Assembly: GCF_016863495.1 (NCBI RefSeq)
Contig: NZ_BOOZ01000048.1
Coordinates: forward strand, 1-56,416
Direction of reading: 5' to 3'
Origin: Micromonospora andamanensis
Lineage (GTDB): Bacteria > Actinomycetota > Actinomycetes > Mycobacteriales > Micromonosporaceae
DNA: 56,416 bases
Shown here one piece after another: positions 23,995 to 32,770 of this stretch. The first letter of the stretch is position 1, and each line of letters opens with the position of its first letter. The notes under the pieces are model-generated. The model worked only from the letters and a program-made list of their open reading frames with translations. It was not told the DNA's origin and ran no database searches. Position numbers and translations under genes: made by a program.

Positions 23995-25356
23995 TCATGA
24001 ACCCGGCCGCCCGCTGTGCTGCTCGGCGTCGGCGGAAGCGGCGCCGCGCAGGAAGTCCGCCATCAGCGTCGGGCTGTGCTCACCGGACGGCTGGTTCACC
24101 GCTGCCGAACGGTGCTCCCGCAGCGGTGCCGCCAGATGCGCCTGCCGCTCGCGGCGAGGCAGCGCCGGGCGTGTCCCGCTCGCCTCCTGCATGTGCCCGG
24201 CAGTCGTGGCGTCGTGTCTCGCCGGCAAGCCGCCTCGGGGCGCCCCCTGCGCCTGCCCCGCACTCGGCGGCGAAGGGTGCAGTGCGCTGGCCGGGATAAC
24301 CGCGACACCGACCGTGGGTGATGAGATACCTGCCGGTCCCCCGCGCGACGAGGAGCGACCTGCGTCCGCGGCGGCCGGCTGGTCGGCCGTCCGATCCCCG
24401 AGCAGGTCCACCGGCAGGATGACCACCGCCTGCACCCCGCCGTAGACGTTGTTCTGCACCCTGACGGCGATGCCATGCCGGCGGGCCAGCGCCGAGACCA
24501 CCCAGATCCCGATACGGCCGTCACGCAGCAGATCCGCGACCTCCACCCGGCCCGGGTCCGCCAGCAACGCGTTCACCCGATCCTGCTCCGCATGAGCCAT
24601 CCCCAGGCCCCGGTCGTCGACCTCGACGGCCACCCCGGCCGCCACACGTCGTGCGCGCACCGTCACCTCCGTTTGCGGAGGCGCGAACGCGGTCGCGTTC
24701 TCGATCAACTCGGCCAGCAGATGCACCACGTCAGCGCCGGCGTGCCCGCGTACGGTGCCCTCCACCGGAGGCACCACCCGCACTCGCGCGTAGTGCTCCA
24801 CCTCGGCGATCGCCGAACGCAGTACCTCCATCAGCGGCAGCGGCCTGCTCCACTGCCGCCGTGGTACGGCCCCGCCCACCACCGCGAGGTTCTCGGCATA
24901 GCGGCGGATACGGGTCGCCAGATGGTCCACCTGAAACAGGCCCTTGAGCAGATCAGGATCCTCGACCTGCCCTTCCAGCACGTCCAGCAGCTGGATCTCC
25001 CGATGCACCAGACCCTGCAACCGGCGCGCAAGGCCGACATACACTTCCTGCTGCGCCACCACCACCGGCAGACCCGCAGCAGGCGCGACGGCCACCACGT
25101 TGGGGGCAATGGACCGGGCCATCCCACCAGCGCGCACCGCAGCGCCCGCGACGATCACGACGCAGGCACCGGCCGCGACCATCAGCACCAGCCAAGCCAT
25201 GACCGGAACGGGCCCTGCCGGCAGCGTCACCGCCCAGAACGCGACGCCCAGACCGATAACCGCCACCACCACGGCTGGTGCCACGAATGACCACAGCAAC
25301 CCACCCTGCGGGCCTGTATCGGACTGCCCGTTGGTACTGCCGAGCCAGACTCGCAA
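23995..25356 (-). CDS. cvnA: Conservon sensor histidine-kinase-like protein
   Basis: 453 residues. Two transmembrane helices occupy about 20-75. A coiled linker follows (RRLQGLVHREIQLLDVLEGQ). A HATPase_c domain shows the N box ELIENATAFAPP, G1 DDRGLGM and G2 GRIGIWVVSALARRHG. The C-terminal 110 residues are disordered and rich in Pro/Ser/Gly. As in other conservon sensors, a conventional phospho-accepting histidine is not obvious. It opens the operon cvnA-B-C-D-GAF and is divergent to the HTH-kinase gene at 25563. Confidence 0.93.
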   Translation of the reverse strand: MRVWLGSTNGQSDTGPQGGLLWSFVAPAVVVAVIGLGVAFWAVTLPAGPVPVMAWLVLMVAAGACVVIVAGAAVRAGGMARSIAPNVVAVAPAAGLPVVVAQQEVYVGLARRLQGLVHREIQLLDVLEGQVEDPDLLKGLFQVDHLATRIRRYAENLAVVGGAVPRRQWSRPLPLMEVLRSAIAEVEHYARVRVVPPVEGTVRGHAGADVVHLLAELIENATAFAPPQTEVTVRARRVAAGVAVEVDDRGLGMAHAEQDRVNALLADPGRVEVADLLRDGRIGIWVVSALARRHGIAVRVQNNVYGGVQAVVILPVDLLGDRTADQPAAADAGRSSSRGGPAGISSPTVGVAVIPASALHPSPPSAGQAQGAPRGGLPARHDATTAGHMQEASGTRPALPRRERQAHLAAPLREHRSAAVNQPSGEHSPTLMADFLRGAASADAEQHSGRPGS

Positions 25357-25505
25357 CCCTGCCTCCCCTGGTAGGTGGTGAAAGCAGCTGCTCGCACCAC
25401 CGGCTGCGACCGAGATCCTCCGGAGTAGCGGGCCGTCCGCCGTACCGGTGGGTTCTGCCGTCGCAGCGATCGATGTCGGGTTTCAGTTATCGTCGGATCG
25501 CGTTG

Positions 25506-25536
25506 TGTCGAACACTGCCGACGCGAAGATTCGACA
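25506..25536. promoter_or_regulatory. Inverted repeat TGTCGAA-N17-TTCGACA upstream of HTH-kinase copy 2
   Basis: Perfect 7-bp arms at 25506-25512 and 25530-25536 in the divergent promoter between cvnA (start 25356) and the HTH-kinase gene (start 25563). The arms share the TGTCG...CGACA core with the repeat at 5856, which precedes HTH-kinase copy 1. It is a likely operator for this protein family and could tie conservon expression to it. Confidence 0.5.
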
Positions 25537-25562
25537 CAGGACCGTCCACGCGAAGGTGGATC

Positions 25563-26675
25563 ATGAGCGACGCGCAGCGAATGCGGGATGCGAAGAAGAC
25601 CCTGGGTCGCCAGCTGGCCACGTGGCGCACCCTGCGAGGGCTTCGACAGCACGACCTCGCCGACGCGATTCCGATGTCCCGCAGCACCATCGCCGGTGTC
25701 GAAGCCGGCGCCCAGGTGGTGGACGAGACGTTCTGGAGCCGCTGCGACTCCCTCTTGCACGCGGACGGGGAGTTGCTCGCCACCTACCGGCAGTACCGCG
25801 AGCTGGAGCGGCGGTATCAGCAGGAAAGAGCGGAGGCGGCCCGCCGGAAACGGTGGGGCGCGGTAACGGCTGTCGCTCGCACCGGCGACATACGGCACCA
25901 CGAAACCGCCGTGGCCGCCCCGGGCGTAGAAGCCGACGAGCAGGCGGCCGGCCCGTCGCCGGTCAGCGTCATGCAGAAGGTGCTGGAGAGCGCCGTCACC
26001 GGCGCCGGCGACAGCGACCCAGCAGGTGTCGACCTCAGCCTGCTGGAACAACGGGTGTTGGACGCCCACGACGCCCGGTGGCGGCGGGGACCTCGGGAGG
26101 CTCCGCTGCTGGTCGTCGTCGGCGGCTACGCGGGCAGCGGGAAGACGCAGCTGGGCGAGTTGCTCGCGGCCCTGACCGGGTGGCCATTACTCGACAAGGA
26201 CACGCTGACCCGGCCGATGACGGAGGAACTATTGCGTGCCCTCGGCGGGGATCCGAACGACCGGCACAGCGACGCCTATCTGGCGGCTGTCCGGCCGATC
26301 GAGTACCGATGCCTCCTCAACGCCGCTTTCGACCAGCTGAGGCACGGCACCTCCACGATCGTCACCGCCCCGTTGCTGCGGGAGGCACCGGACCCACGAT
26401 GGCTGGACAGGATGAGAAGCCGGTTCACCGCATCGCAGATCAGGGTCGCCACCATCTGGGTCGACGCGGACATCGAGTCGATGTACCGGCGTCTGGCCAG
26501 CCGCGACGCGGCGCGCGACAGCTGGAAGCTGAACCACTGGAACGCCTACAGCGGCGCGGTCGACCTGGCCCTGCGGCCGGCGTGGAACCACCTCGTCATC
26601 GATAACGGGACAGGTGCCGTGCGGCCGATCGAGGAACAGGCGGCACTGGTCGGCCGGATAATCTCACCGGCGTGA
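25563..26675 (+). CDS. XRE helix-turn-helix / P-loop kinase fusion protein (copy 2)
   Basis: 370 residues from the ATG at 25563 with AAGGTGG just upstream. HTH at about 7-60 (RDAKKTLGRQLATWRTLRGL ... MSRSTIAGVEAGAQ). An Arg-rich helical linker spans about 75-160. The kinase domain starts with VVVGGYAGSGKTQLGELLAA at 184-203, followed by LLDKDTLTRPMTEEL and TSTIVTAPLLREA, as in zeta/gluconate-type kinases. RRLASRDAARDSWK resembles a LID. It differs from copy 1 in linker length but shares the architecture. It is coupled by GTGA to another kinase. Confidence 0.88.
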   Translation: MSDAQRMRDAKKTLGRQLATWRTLRGLRQHDLADAIPMSRSTIAGVEAGAQVVDETFWSRCDSLLHADGELLATYRQYRELERRYQQERAEAARRKRWGAVTAVARTGDIRHHETAVAAPGVEADEQAAGPSPVSVMQKVLESAVTGAGDSDPAGVDLSLLEQRVLDAHDARWRRGPREAPLLVVVGGYAGSGKTQLGELLAALTGWPLLDKDTLTRPMTEELLRALGGDPNDRHSDAYLAAVRPIEYRCLLNAAFDQLRHGTSTIVTAPLLREAPDPRWLDRMRSRFTASQIRVATIWVDADIESMYRRLASRDAARDSWKLNHWNAYSGAVDLALRPAWNHLVIDNGTGAVRPIEEQAALVGRIISPA

Positions 26676-27259
26676 ACCCTCCGGCGATAATCCTCTACGG
26701 TCCGCCCGCCTCCGGTAAGGACACCATCAGCGAGGCCCTGACCGGCCTCGATCACCGGTACGTGCTGTTCGAAAAGCTCAAGATCGCCACTGAGTACGGC
26801 GATCGTCCTGGGTACCGGCTCGCGACCGAGAAGGAGCTGGCCGAGATGCGAGCCCGCGACCTGGTCGTCTACGAGAATGCCCGGTACAACAACCGGTACG
26901 TCGTTGACCGGCCCGGCCTCGCCGCCGCCTTCGCCACCGGCGACGTTCCCGTCGTGCACATGGGCCAGGTCGCCGGGGTACGCGCGCTGCGGGCGTACCC
27001 CGCGACCTGGCTGCGGGTGCTGCTGTGGTGCCCGCGGGACGTCACCGCGCGACGCGCCCGCCACCGCGGTAGCCCCGACGTCGACGCCCGGCTGACCGCC
27101 TGGGACGAAACCCTCACCGACCTACAGGCCAGCGATCCCGACGACTTCGATCTGCGTATTCAGACCGACCAGCACGAGCCGGCGGAGTCCGCCAGCCTCA
27201 TCGACGCGGCCCTGACCGCCGCCCTCGCCCGAACCAGCGCGCCGGGCGCCGATCGCTGA
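26672..27259 (+). CDS. Guanylate-kinase-like P-loop kinase
   Basis: 195 residues. The GTG at 26672 overlaps the stop of the HTH-kinase gene. P-loop at 10-18 (GPPASGKDT). The following TGLDHRYVLFEKLK and ENARYNNRYVVDRPGL resemble guanylate-kinase-fold proteins. VPVVHMGQVAGVRAL and RVLLWCPRDVTARRARHRG supply the later strand and basic residues. It may convert the product of the upstream kinase domain; the substrate is unknown. Confidence 0.82.
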   Translation: MNPPAIILYGPPASGKDTISEALTGLDHRYVLFEKLKIATEYGDRPGYRLATEKELAEMRARDLVVYENARYNNRYVVDRPGLAAAFATGDVPVVHMGQVAGVRALRAYPATWLRVLLWCPRDVTARRARHRGSPDVDARLTAWDETLTDLQASDPDDFDLRIQTDQHEPAESASLIDAALTAALARTSAPGADR

Positions 27260-27290
27260 CCACGCCCAGTTATCGGTCATCAACGAGATG

Positions 27291-28316
27291 CTATGCCTTG
27301 TTGATGCGCAGCACCTGCGGCTTCCCGTCATCGACGGACAAGATGGCGTCGTACCTTCCGCTGGCTGGTTGGGATGTTGCTCCGAAAAACAGTTGGCTGT
27401 ACGACGCCGTCACCGAGTAATTGCCGTCGACGTGGATAAGCCCCGTTGACGACTCGAAGCGTGGCTTGGCGTTGATGGAGGGGTCGCCATTGAGCTTCCA
27501 ACTGATCTTGCCTGACCCGGCGCCAGAATTGATGTCAGGACATTCTGGAGGCAGCTTGGACTTCTTTGTCTTTACACATCTCTCAAAGGCGGTCTTCACC
27601 AGGGACAGAGCGAGCTCATCAGGGACTTGCGGATTGCGCTTCTCGATAGCCGGCCTGGGCGTATCGTCGTAGTTTCTCAGTTCTGCTAGCTTTGCTTTCC
27701 CTGCGGTCCACTCGACTCGGGCCCAGAACTCGATGACCCTCAACTTGAGGTCAGGGCCGGATGCAGTCTCGTAGGACGCCGTCAGGACAGCAGTGCCGAG
27801 CACGTGGAAGCGGCCTTCCTCGCCGTTGTAGTGGATGACGGCACCGTCGCCGGGTACCCCGTGGATCCGCCATGTCACGTTGGTGGCCTCGCCGGTCCAC
27901 CAGTCCCCGACCCGCTGGGGGCAATTCTGGGGTTGCAACACCGGGGCCTTCGCGCAGTTTTGCAGTCCACCAAGTGCCGCCGCGAGGACAGCGGCGTCAT
28001 TCGATCCTACCGGTCGCGTGCCATTCTCGACGGGGAACGATGACTTGGGTTCGGGCGGGTCGGGAATAATGTTGCAGAGGACGATCAGGACAACGACGGC
28101 TGCGCCGGCGATCCACATCCAGAAAGAGGGGTGAGACACTGAGGACGACCCCTCCCCCGCGACACCCTCCTCGCCATCATCTTCATCAGGATTCGGCGGC
28201 GGGTTAACAATGTTTCCGTCGCCGTTGATAATAGTCGAGTGATAGGCTGATCCGAAACTCCGATTGCCTTTTACGGTGTTCTTGCCCGCCCGCCTAGCGG
28301 CACCGTCATCGGCCAT
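27291..28316 (-). CDS. Single-pass membrane protein with KGNRSFGSA N-terminus, unknown
   Basis: 341 residues. GAGAGGG stands eight bases before the ATG at 28316. The cytoplasmic N-terminus has NTVKGNRSFGSAYHSTIING, then an acidic linker and one transmembrane helix (MWIAGAAVVVLIVLCNII). The extracytoplasmic part of about 240 residues has four or five cysteines and repeated beta-rich segments. The base composition is less G/C-rich than its neighbours, with many A/T third positions, suggesting recent transfer. It overlaps by 11 bases the truncated gene upstream, which carries a related VKGDQSFGSATNSQVVYG motif. Function unknown; association with the broken restriction locus is by position only. 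Confidence 0.75.
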   Translation of the reverse strand: MADDGAARRAGKNTVKGNRSFGSAYHSTIINGDGNIVNPPPNPDEDDGEEGVAGEGSSSVSHPSFWMWIAGAAVVVLIVLCNIIPDPPEPKSSFPVENGTRPVGSNDAAVLAAALGGLQNCAKAPVLQPQNCPQRVGDWWTGEATNVTWRIHGVPGDGAVIHYNGEEGRFHVLGTAVLTASYETASGPDLKLRVIEFWARVEWTAGKAKLAELRNYDDTPRPAIEKRNPQVPDELALSLVKTAFERCVKTKKSKLPPECPDINSGAGSGKISWKLNGDPSINAKPRFESSTGLIHVDGNYSVTASYSQLFFGATSQPASGRYDAILSVDDGKPQVLRINKA

Positions 28317-28607
28317 CTATCTTACCCTCTCCAAGACGATTCCGATTGCCGTACACGACCTGGCTGTTGGTCGCGGATCCGAATGACTGGTCGCCCTTGA
28401 CTCTATTGACATCCGGGTAACTGCTGACGGCTGAGCGACTCGACGACGCTGGTCTCATCGGACGGACCCAGGTAAGCCAAGTCACCACCAGGGCGACCGC
28501 CGCGACAACAAGGCCAGCGATGGCGACCCAGTGAACCCTTCCGCGCAACGTCTTGAGTGCGGAGCGTGATGTCCGGGATGAGTACACACGTACGGGAATC
28601 GCCGGGA
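28306..28607 (-). pseudogene. Membrane protein gene cut at its 5' end by the IS element
   Basis: The readable part begins near 28607 and ends at 28306. One transmembrane helix (WVAIAGLVVAAVALVVTWLT) is followed by RVKGDQSFGSATNSQVVYGN, related to the N-terminus of the next gene. No ribosome site or convincing start lies between the helix and the IS, so the 5' part was probably lost. A GTG near 28586 could give a short product. Order is membrane helix first, motif last, opposite to the downstream protein. Confidence 0.5.
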
Positions 28608-28629
28608 TGAGTTGGCGTGAGAGATAGGA

Positions 28630-28688
28630 GCGCGGAACTCCGTTACGAAGTGTTCCTCTCACAGACCACTGCCACCGGAGTTCCGCGC
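28630..28688 (+). repeat. 13-bp inverted repeat ahead of the transposase start
   Basis: Perfect arms GCGCGGAACTCCG (28630-28642) and CGGAGTTCCGCGC (28676-28688) with a 33-base loop, ending four bases before the transposase ATG at 28693. It would form a strong mRNA hairpin that could limit transposase translation, or act as a transposase binding region. Confidence 0.6.
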
Positions 28689-28692
28689 CGCT

Positions 28693-29514
28693 ATGAGTAT
28701 CACCTACACCGCGACCCTCGGCGTCCGCGAGGAGACCGTGCTGTTCCTGTCCAGCCTGCTGCACGCCGAACGGCAACGACGCGGCACCCGCACCGGGGCC
28801 CGCGCGTTGAGCTGCTTCAAGCAGGCGGTACTGGTGTTGCGGTGGCTGCTCGACGGCACCCGGATGACCCAGCTGACCCGGGACAACGCGATCAGCCGCA
28901 GCACCGGCTACGACTACCTCCACGAGGGCGTCGCCGTGCTGGCCGCCCAGGCCCCGGGGCTGCACGGCGCGCTGCTGGCGGCGAAAGCCGCCGGCTACGA
29001 CTACGTCCTGCTCGACGGGACACTGATCGAGACCGACCGGATCGCCACGCCCGGACCCACCGCCGGAGTGGACCTGTGGTGGTCGAAGAAACACGCCAAC
29101 CACGGCGGGAACATCCAGGTCCTGACCGCCCCGGACGGCTGGCCGTTGTAGACCTCCCCGGTGCGCCCAGGCCGGGAACACGACACCACCTGCCTGCGCA
29201 CCCACCCCGGCCTACTCGACGCCCTCGCCGTCATCCGCGACGACATACGCACCCTGGCCGACCTGGGCTACGAAGGCGAAGCCGACACCATCGTCGTCGC
29301 CTTCAAGAAACCCAGGAACAAGAAACTCGGCGGCATCCAGCAGCAGTTCAACCGGGCCCACAACCGACTCCGCGCGGTCGGTGAACGCGGCAACAGCCTG
29401 CTCAAGACCACGTTCAAAGCGCTGCGCAACATCAGCCTCTGCCCGTGGAAGATCGGTGACATCGTCGCCGCGGCCCTGGTCATCCTCCACATCGACCAAC
29501 AGCGAACCACCTGA
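28693..29514 (+). pseudogene. IS5-family DDE transposase with in-frame amber codon
   Basis: A 273-codon frame with a single TAG at 29149-29151. Before it: MSITYTATLGVREETVLFLS and the catalytic strand YVLLDGTLIETDRI. After it, in the same frame: VRPGREHDTTC, LADLGYEGEADTIVVAFKK and ERGNSLLKTTFKALR. Related transposases read PDGWPLWTS where this one has PDGWPL-stop-TS, so TGG has become TAG. All DDE segments are otherwise present. The copy is probably inactive unless the amber codon is suppressed. Confidence 0.85.
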
Positions 29515-29550
29515 AACCAGACACTACACAACGCCACACGACGTTACGCG

Positions 29551-30602
<1,052 letters not shown>

Positions 30603-30606
<4 letters not shown>

Positions 30607-30803
30607 CCAGACGCAACCTCTCCCGCGAACACCGGTCTGTCGCGGTCGCCGTAGTGATTTCGGGCTGTGTCGGGGTCGTCGCAGCCGTGCTGTTCCAACA
30701 CAGCGGAGCTGAACCCTCCACGGCGGTGATCGCGGGCGGCGCGGCCTTCGGCGCGACCATGACACTCGTCTTGGAAGTCCTCAAATACCTCCGCGGCCTA
30801 TGA
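30603..30803 (+). CDS. Small two-helix membrane protein
   Basis: 66 residues. The ATG at 30603 overlaps the stop of the HsdM/S remnant. Two hydrophobic helices: VAVAVVISGCVGVVAAVLFQ and AVIAGGAAFGATMTLVLEVL. There is a positively charged N-terminus (MTRRNLSREHR). It probably belonged to the same operon as the restriction-modification gene. Role unknown. Its 3' end converges with the recombinase pseudogene. Confidence 0.6.
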
Positions 30804-31984
30804 GCTGTCCGATGATCTCGCAGTCCAAGGCCGGGGGCGCATCCGGTAGCCTTGGCGTGGTTTCGCGCCGTATGTGATGTTGCTTTTTCTGCGCCGGTGG
30901 TCGCAGACCGGGGGCCAGGCGGAGTGGGTCGGGCGCTGGTATTGCCGTGTCGACATCGGTAGCCGGCACGGTCGTGGACCCACCACCGATGGATCTCATG
31001 GTGTCGATCGAAGGCTCCCTTGTCAGGGAGGGCATCACGGTCGGTGCGTTGACCGTTCCATACCTGCCGGCCGGTGTAGCGGGGGTTGGCCAGCATTGCC
31101 GCGACAGTGGTGAGCAGCCATTGGCGACCGCTGCGGTGGGGGTTACGCGCTGGGTCGGCCCCGGGCGGGCACGGGACGCCGTTGCCGTTGAGGGCGCGAG
31201 CGATGCTGGCCACGCTCCGGCCGGCGAGCCGCTGCTCGAAGATCCACCGGACGTGGGGTGCGGTGGCAGGGTCGGGTTTCAAGCGGTGCAGGCGTCGTCC
31301 CAAGGCGGCGTGGGCGCGGTTCGGATGAGGGCCGGCGTCGGCGAGCCGGTAGCCGTAGGGTGGCCGGCCGCCGAGGTGTCGGCCCTGCAACTCTGCCTGA
31401 GCGCGTATGGCCGCGGTCGTGCGATGCCGGGCCCGGGACACCTCCCGCTGGGAGTGCACGCCGAGCAGGTCCAGCAACGCCATCTGCCGGGGGTTGTCGA
31501 AGTCCACCGGCCCATATGTTTCCGGCATCCACAACTGCACGCCGTGCCTGAGCAAGGTGGGAGTCAAACTGTTCAAGCTGCTGGCCGTGGAAGGCGCGCT
31601 CGTACTCCCCGACGACGATCGCGTCGAAACGGCGTGCCGCGTCCGTCACCGCGGCGAGCAGCCGTGCCGCCTGCGGCCGGTCCGGCCAGGGCGCCCGGCG
31701 GGAGACGCCCTCGTCGAAGAACTCACCACGATCCGGCCATGACTGGCGACCAGGTCGCCAGCGTAGTCGCGTTGCCACCGGTACGACGACGCCCGATCCT
31801 GGAAGTCGACGGTGGACATCTGTCCATAGAACGCGAACCGCAGCCCATCCACAGGCGGGATGAACCGTTGTGGCCGTAGCTTCCGCTGCCCGGCCACCCC
31901 AGGACGAAAGAATGCTCCGTCCCGGTTCTGCCGCCGCCCTCGTCGCCGTAGGACCTCCACGATCGGCACACCTACCCGTCATGG
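30781..31984 (-). pseudogene. Large serine recombinase, frameshifted
   Basis: The N-terminal resolvase part reads LRFAFYGQMSTVDFQDRASS with the catalytic serine, then shifts frame near 31728 (one base lost) into GEFFDEGVSRRAPWPDRP and EYERAFHGQQLEQ. It shifts again near 31575 into SLTPTLLRHGVQLWMPET and the recombinase domain (HLGGRPPYGYRLADAGPHP, YTGRQVWNGQRTDRD). A third shift near 30925 leads to the C-terminal segment. Three shifts make it inactive. It was probably the integrase of an integrative element that brought part of this region. Confidence 0.85.
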
Positions 31985-32058
31985 TTCCCACGTCCAGAAT
32001 AGAAAGAAGGCTCGATTCACGCAGCTCTGTTGCCATTCAGGTGGTATCGGCAGCTCCC

Positions 32059-32113
32059 GGCCAGCCGGCTGGTGGACAGCCATCGAGGTGAAGCTTGACG
32101 GCCAGCCGGCTGG
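32059..32113. repeat. Two copies of palindrome-bearing GGCCAGCCGGCTGG next to the recombinase
   Basis: The identical 14-mer GGCCAGCCGGCTGG occurs at 32059-32072 and 32100-32113, 41 bp apart; each contains the perfect 12-bp palindrome CCAGCCGGCTGG. They lie just upstream of the recombinase pseudogene, where attachment sites of serine integrases usually sit. An att-site or resolution-site role is inference. Confidence 0.6.
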
Positions 32114-32189
32114 ATGAGGGGTGCGCCGGGCACGTAGCGTGACAACGTAGCCGAGCCGTCGGTACGTTGCGTGAAGATGATCCTGCTGA

Positions 32190-32396
32190 TGGTGCTCATA
32201 CGTCGGGTACGCATCGACTTGGCCGATTGTCAGCGGCCTTCCTGGCGACGGTCTGAGCGGGCTGGCTGATCTGCTGCACCGGGCGCGGGAGCATGCGGCG
32301 CAGGCCTGTCTGGCCGCGTTGGAACCAGCCGAGGTGGAGCTGTTCGCAGTCATCGCGGTCGCGTTGGCGATCCACCAGGCTGCGCTCGAGCTGTGA
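32190..32396 (+). other. Unassigned open frame, possible gene remnant
   Basis: A plus-strand frame without a normal start codon ends LLHRAREHAAQACLAALEPA, then EVELFAVIAVALAIHQAAL, and a stop at 32394-32396, directly before a strong terminator. The C-terminal composition looks protein-like (amphipathic helices). The rest of 31985-32440 shows no other gene apart from the paired palindromes. Confidence 0.3.
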
Positions 32397-32403
32397 GGCT
32401 CGC

Positions 32404-32434
32404 GCTGGGCCCCGGTGGGAAGCCGGGGCCCAGC
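32404..32434. terminator. Bidirectional hairpin terminator
   Basis: Perfect 12-bp arms GCTGGGCCCCGG (32404-32415) and CCGGGGCCCAGC (32423-32434) with a 7-base loop. It lies between an open frame ending at 32396 (+) and a small gene ending at 32441 (-). Confidence 0.8.
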
Positions 32435-32440
32435 GGGCGG

Positions 32441-32596
32441 TCAGGCTTTGCGGGCGCCGCGGCGGAATCGTTGGCAGCGGTCCGGTCCGCACAGGGCGCA
32501 ATCGGACCCGCGCCGGTAGTGGTCGTGCAACTGGCGGGGGTGGCCGCACCGGCAGGACGGAACGGCAGCGGACCGGACGATCGACGGGGCTCTCAC
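32441..32596 (-). CDS. 51-residue cysteine-rich small protein
   Basis: From the GTG at 32596 the product contains CRCGHPRQLHDHYRRGSDCA, then LCGPDRCQRFRRGARKA. This C-x-C-x-H ... C-x-x-C pattern suggests a zinc-binding knuckle and recurs in small actinomycete proteins. A terminator follows its stop at 32441. An upstream frame from 32744 (MADVKSSREF, then a hydrophobic helix VQVAALLTGSFML) ends in another frame. The original may have been one membrane-anchored protein now split by a frameshift. Confidence 0.5.
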   Translation of the reverse strand: MRAPSIVRSAAVPSCRCGHPRQLHDHYRRGSDCALCGPDRCQRFRRGARKA

Positions 32597-32770
32597 CGGC
32601 ACCTGCCGACTGCGACGCGCGGCACGGCCGATCCGGTCGTCCGGACGGCTTGCGCCGACGCCAGGAAAGCATGAAGCTGCCGGTCAGCAGGGCCGCCACC
32701 TGAACGGTGAGGCGGAATTCTCTTGAACTCTTCACATCTGCCATTGCCCTGCACCGGTGTCGGCGTCCGG

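Larger units (their letters stand above)
28610..29550. mobile_element. IS5-family insertion sequence
   Basis: An element of about 0.9 kb with one transposase reading frame. Exact ends were not fixed: the left edge lies between about 28610 and 28640, the right edge between 29520 and 29550, where HsdM-like coding resumes. GTTACG sequences occur near both presumed edges in inverted orientation. The element separates a 5'-truncated minus-strand membrane gene from a 5'-truncated plus-strand methyltransferase gene, so insertion was accompanied by a deletion. Confidence 0.75.

Noticed and set aside
31979..32353. Minus-strand 124-codon frame upstream of the recombinase
   Set aside because: No ribosome site or recognisable domain; it crosses the paired palindromes and the opposite-strand remnant.
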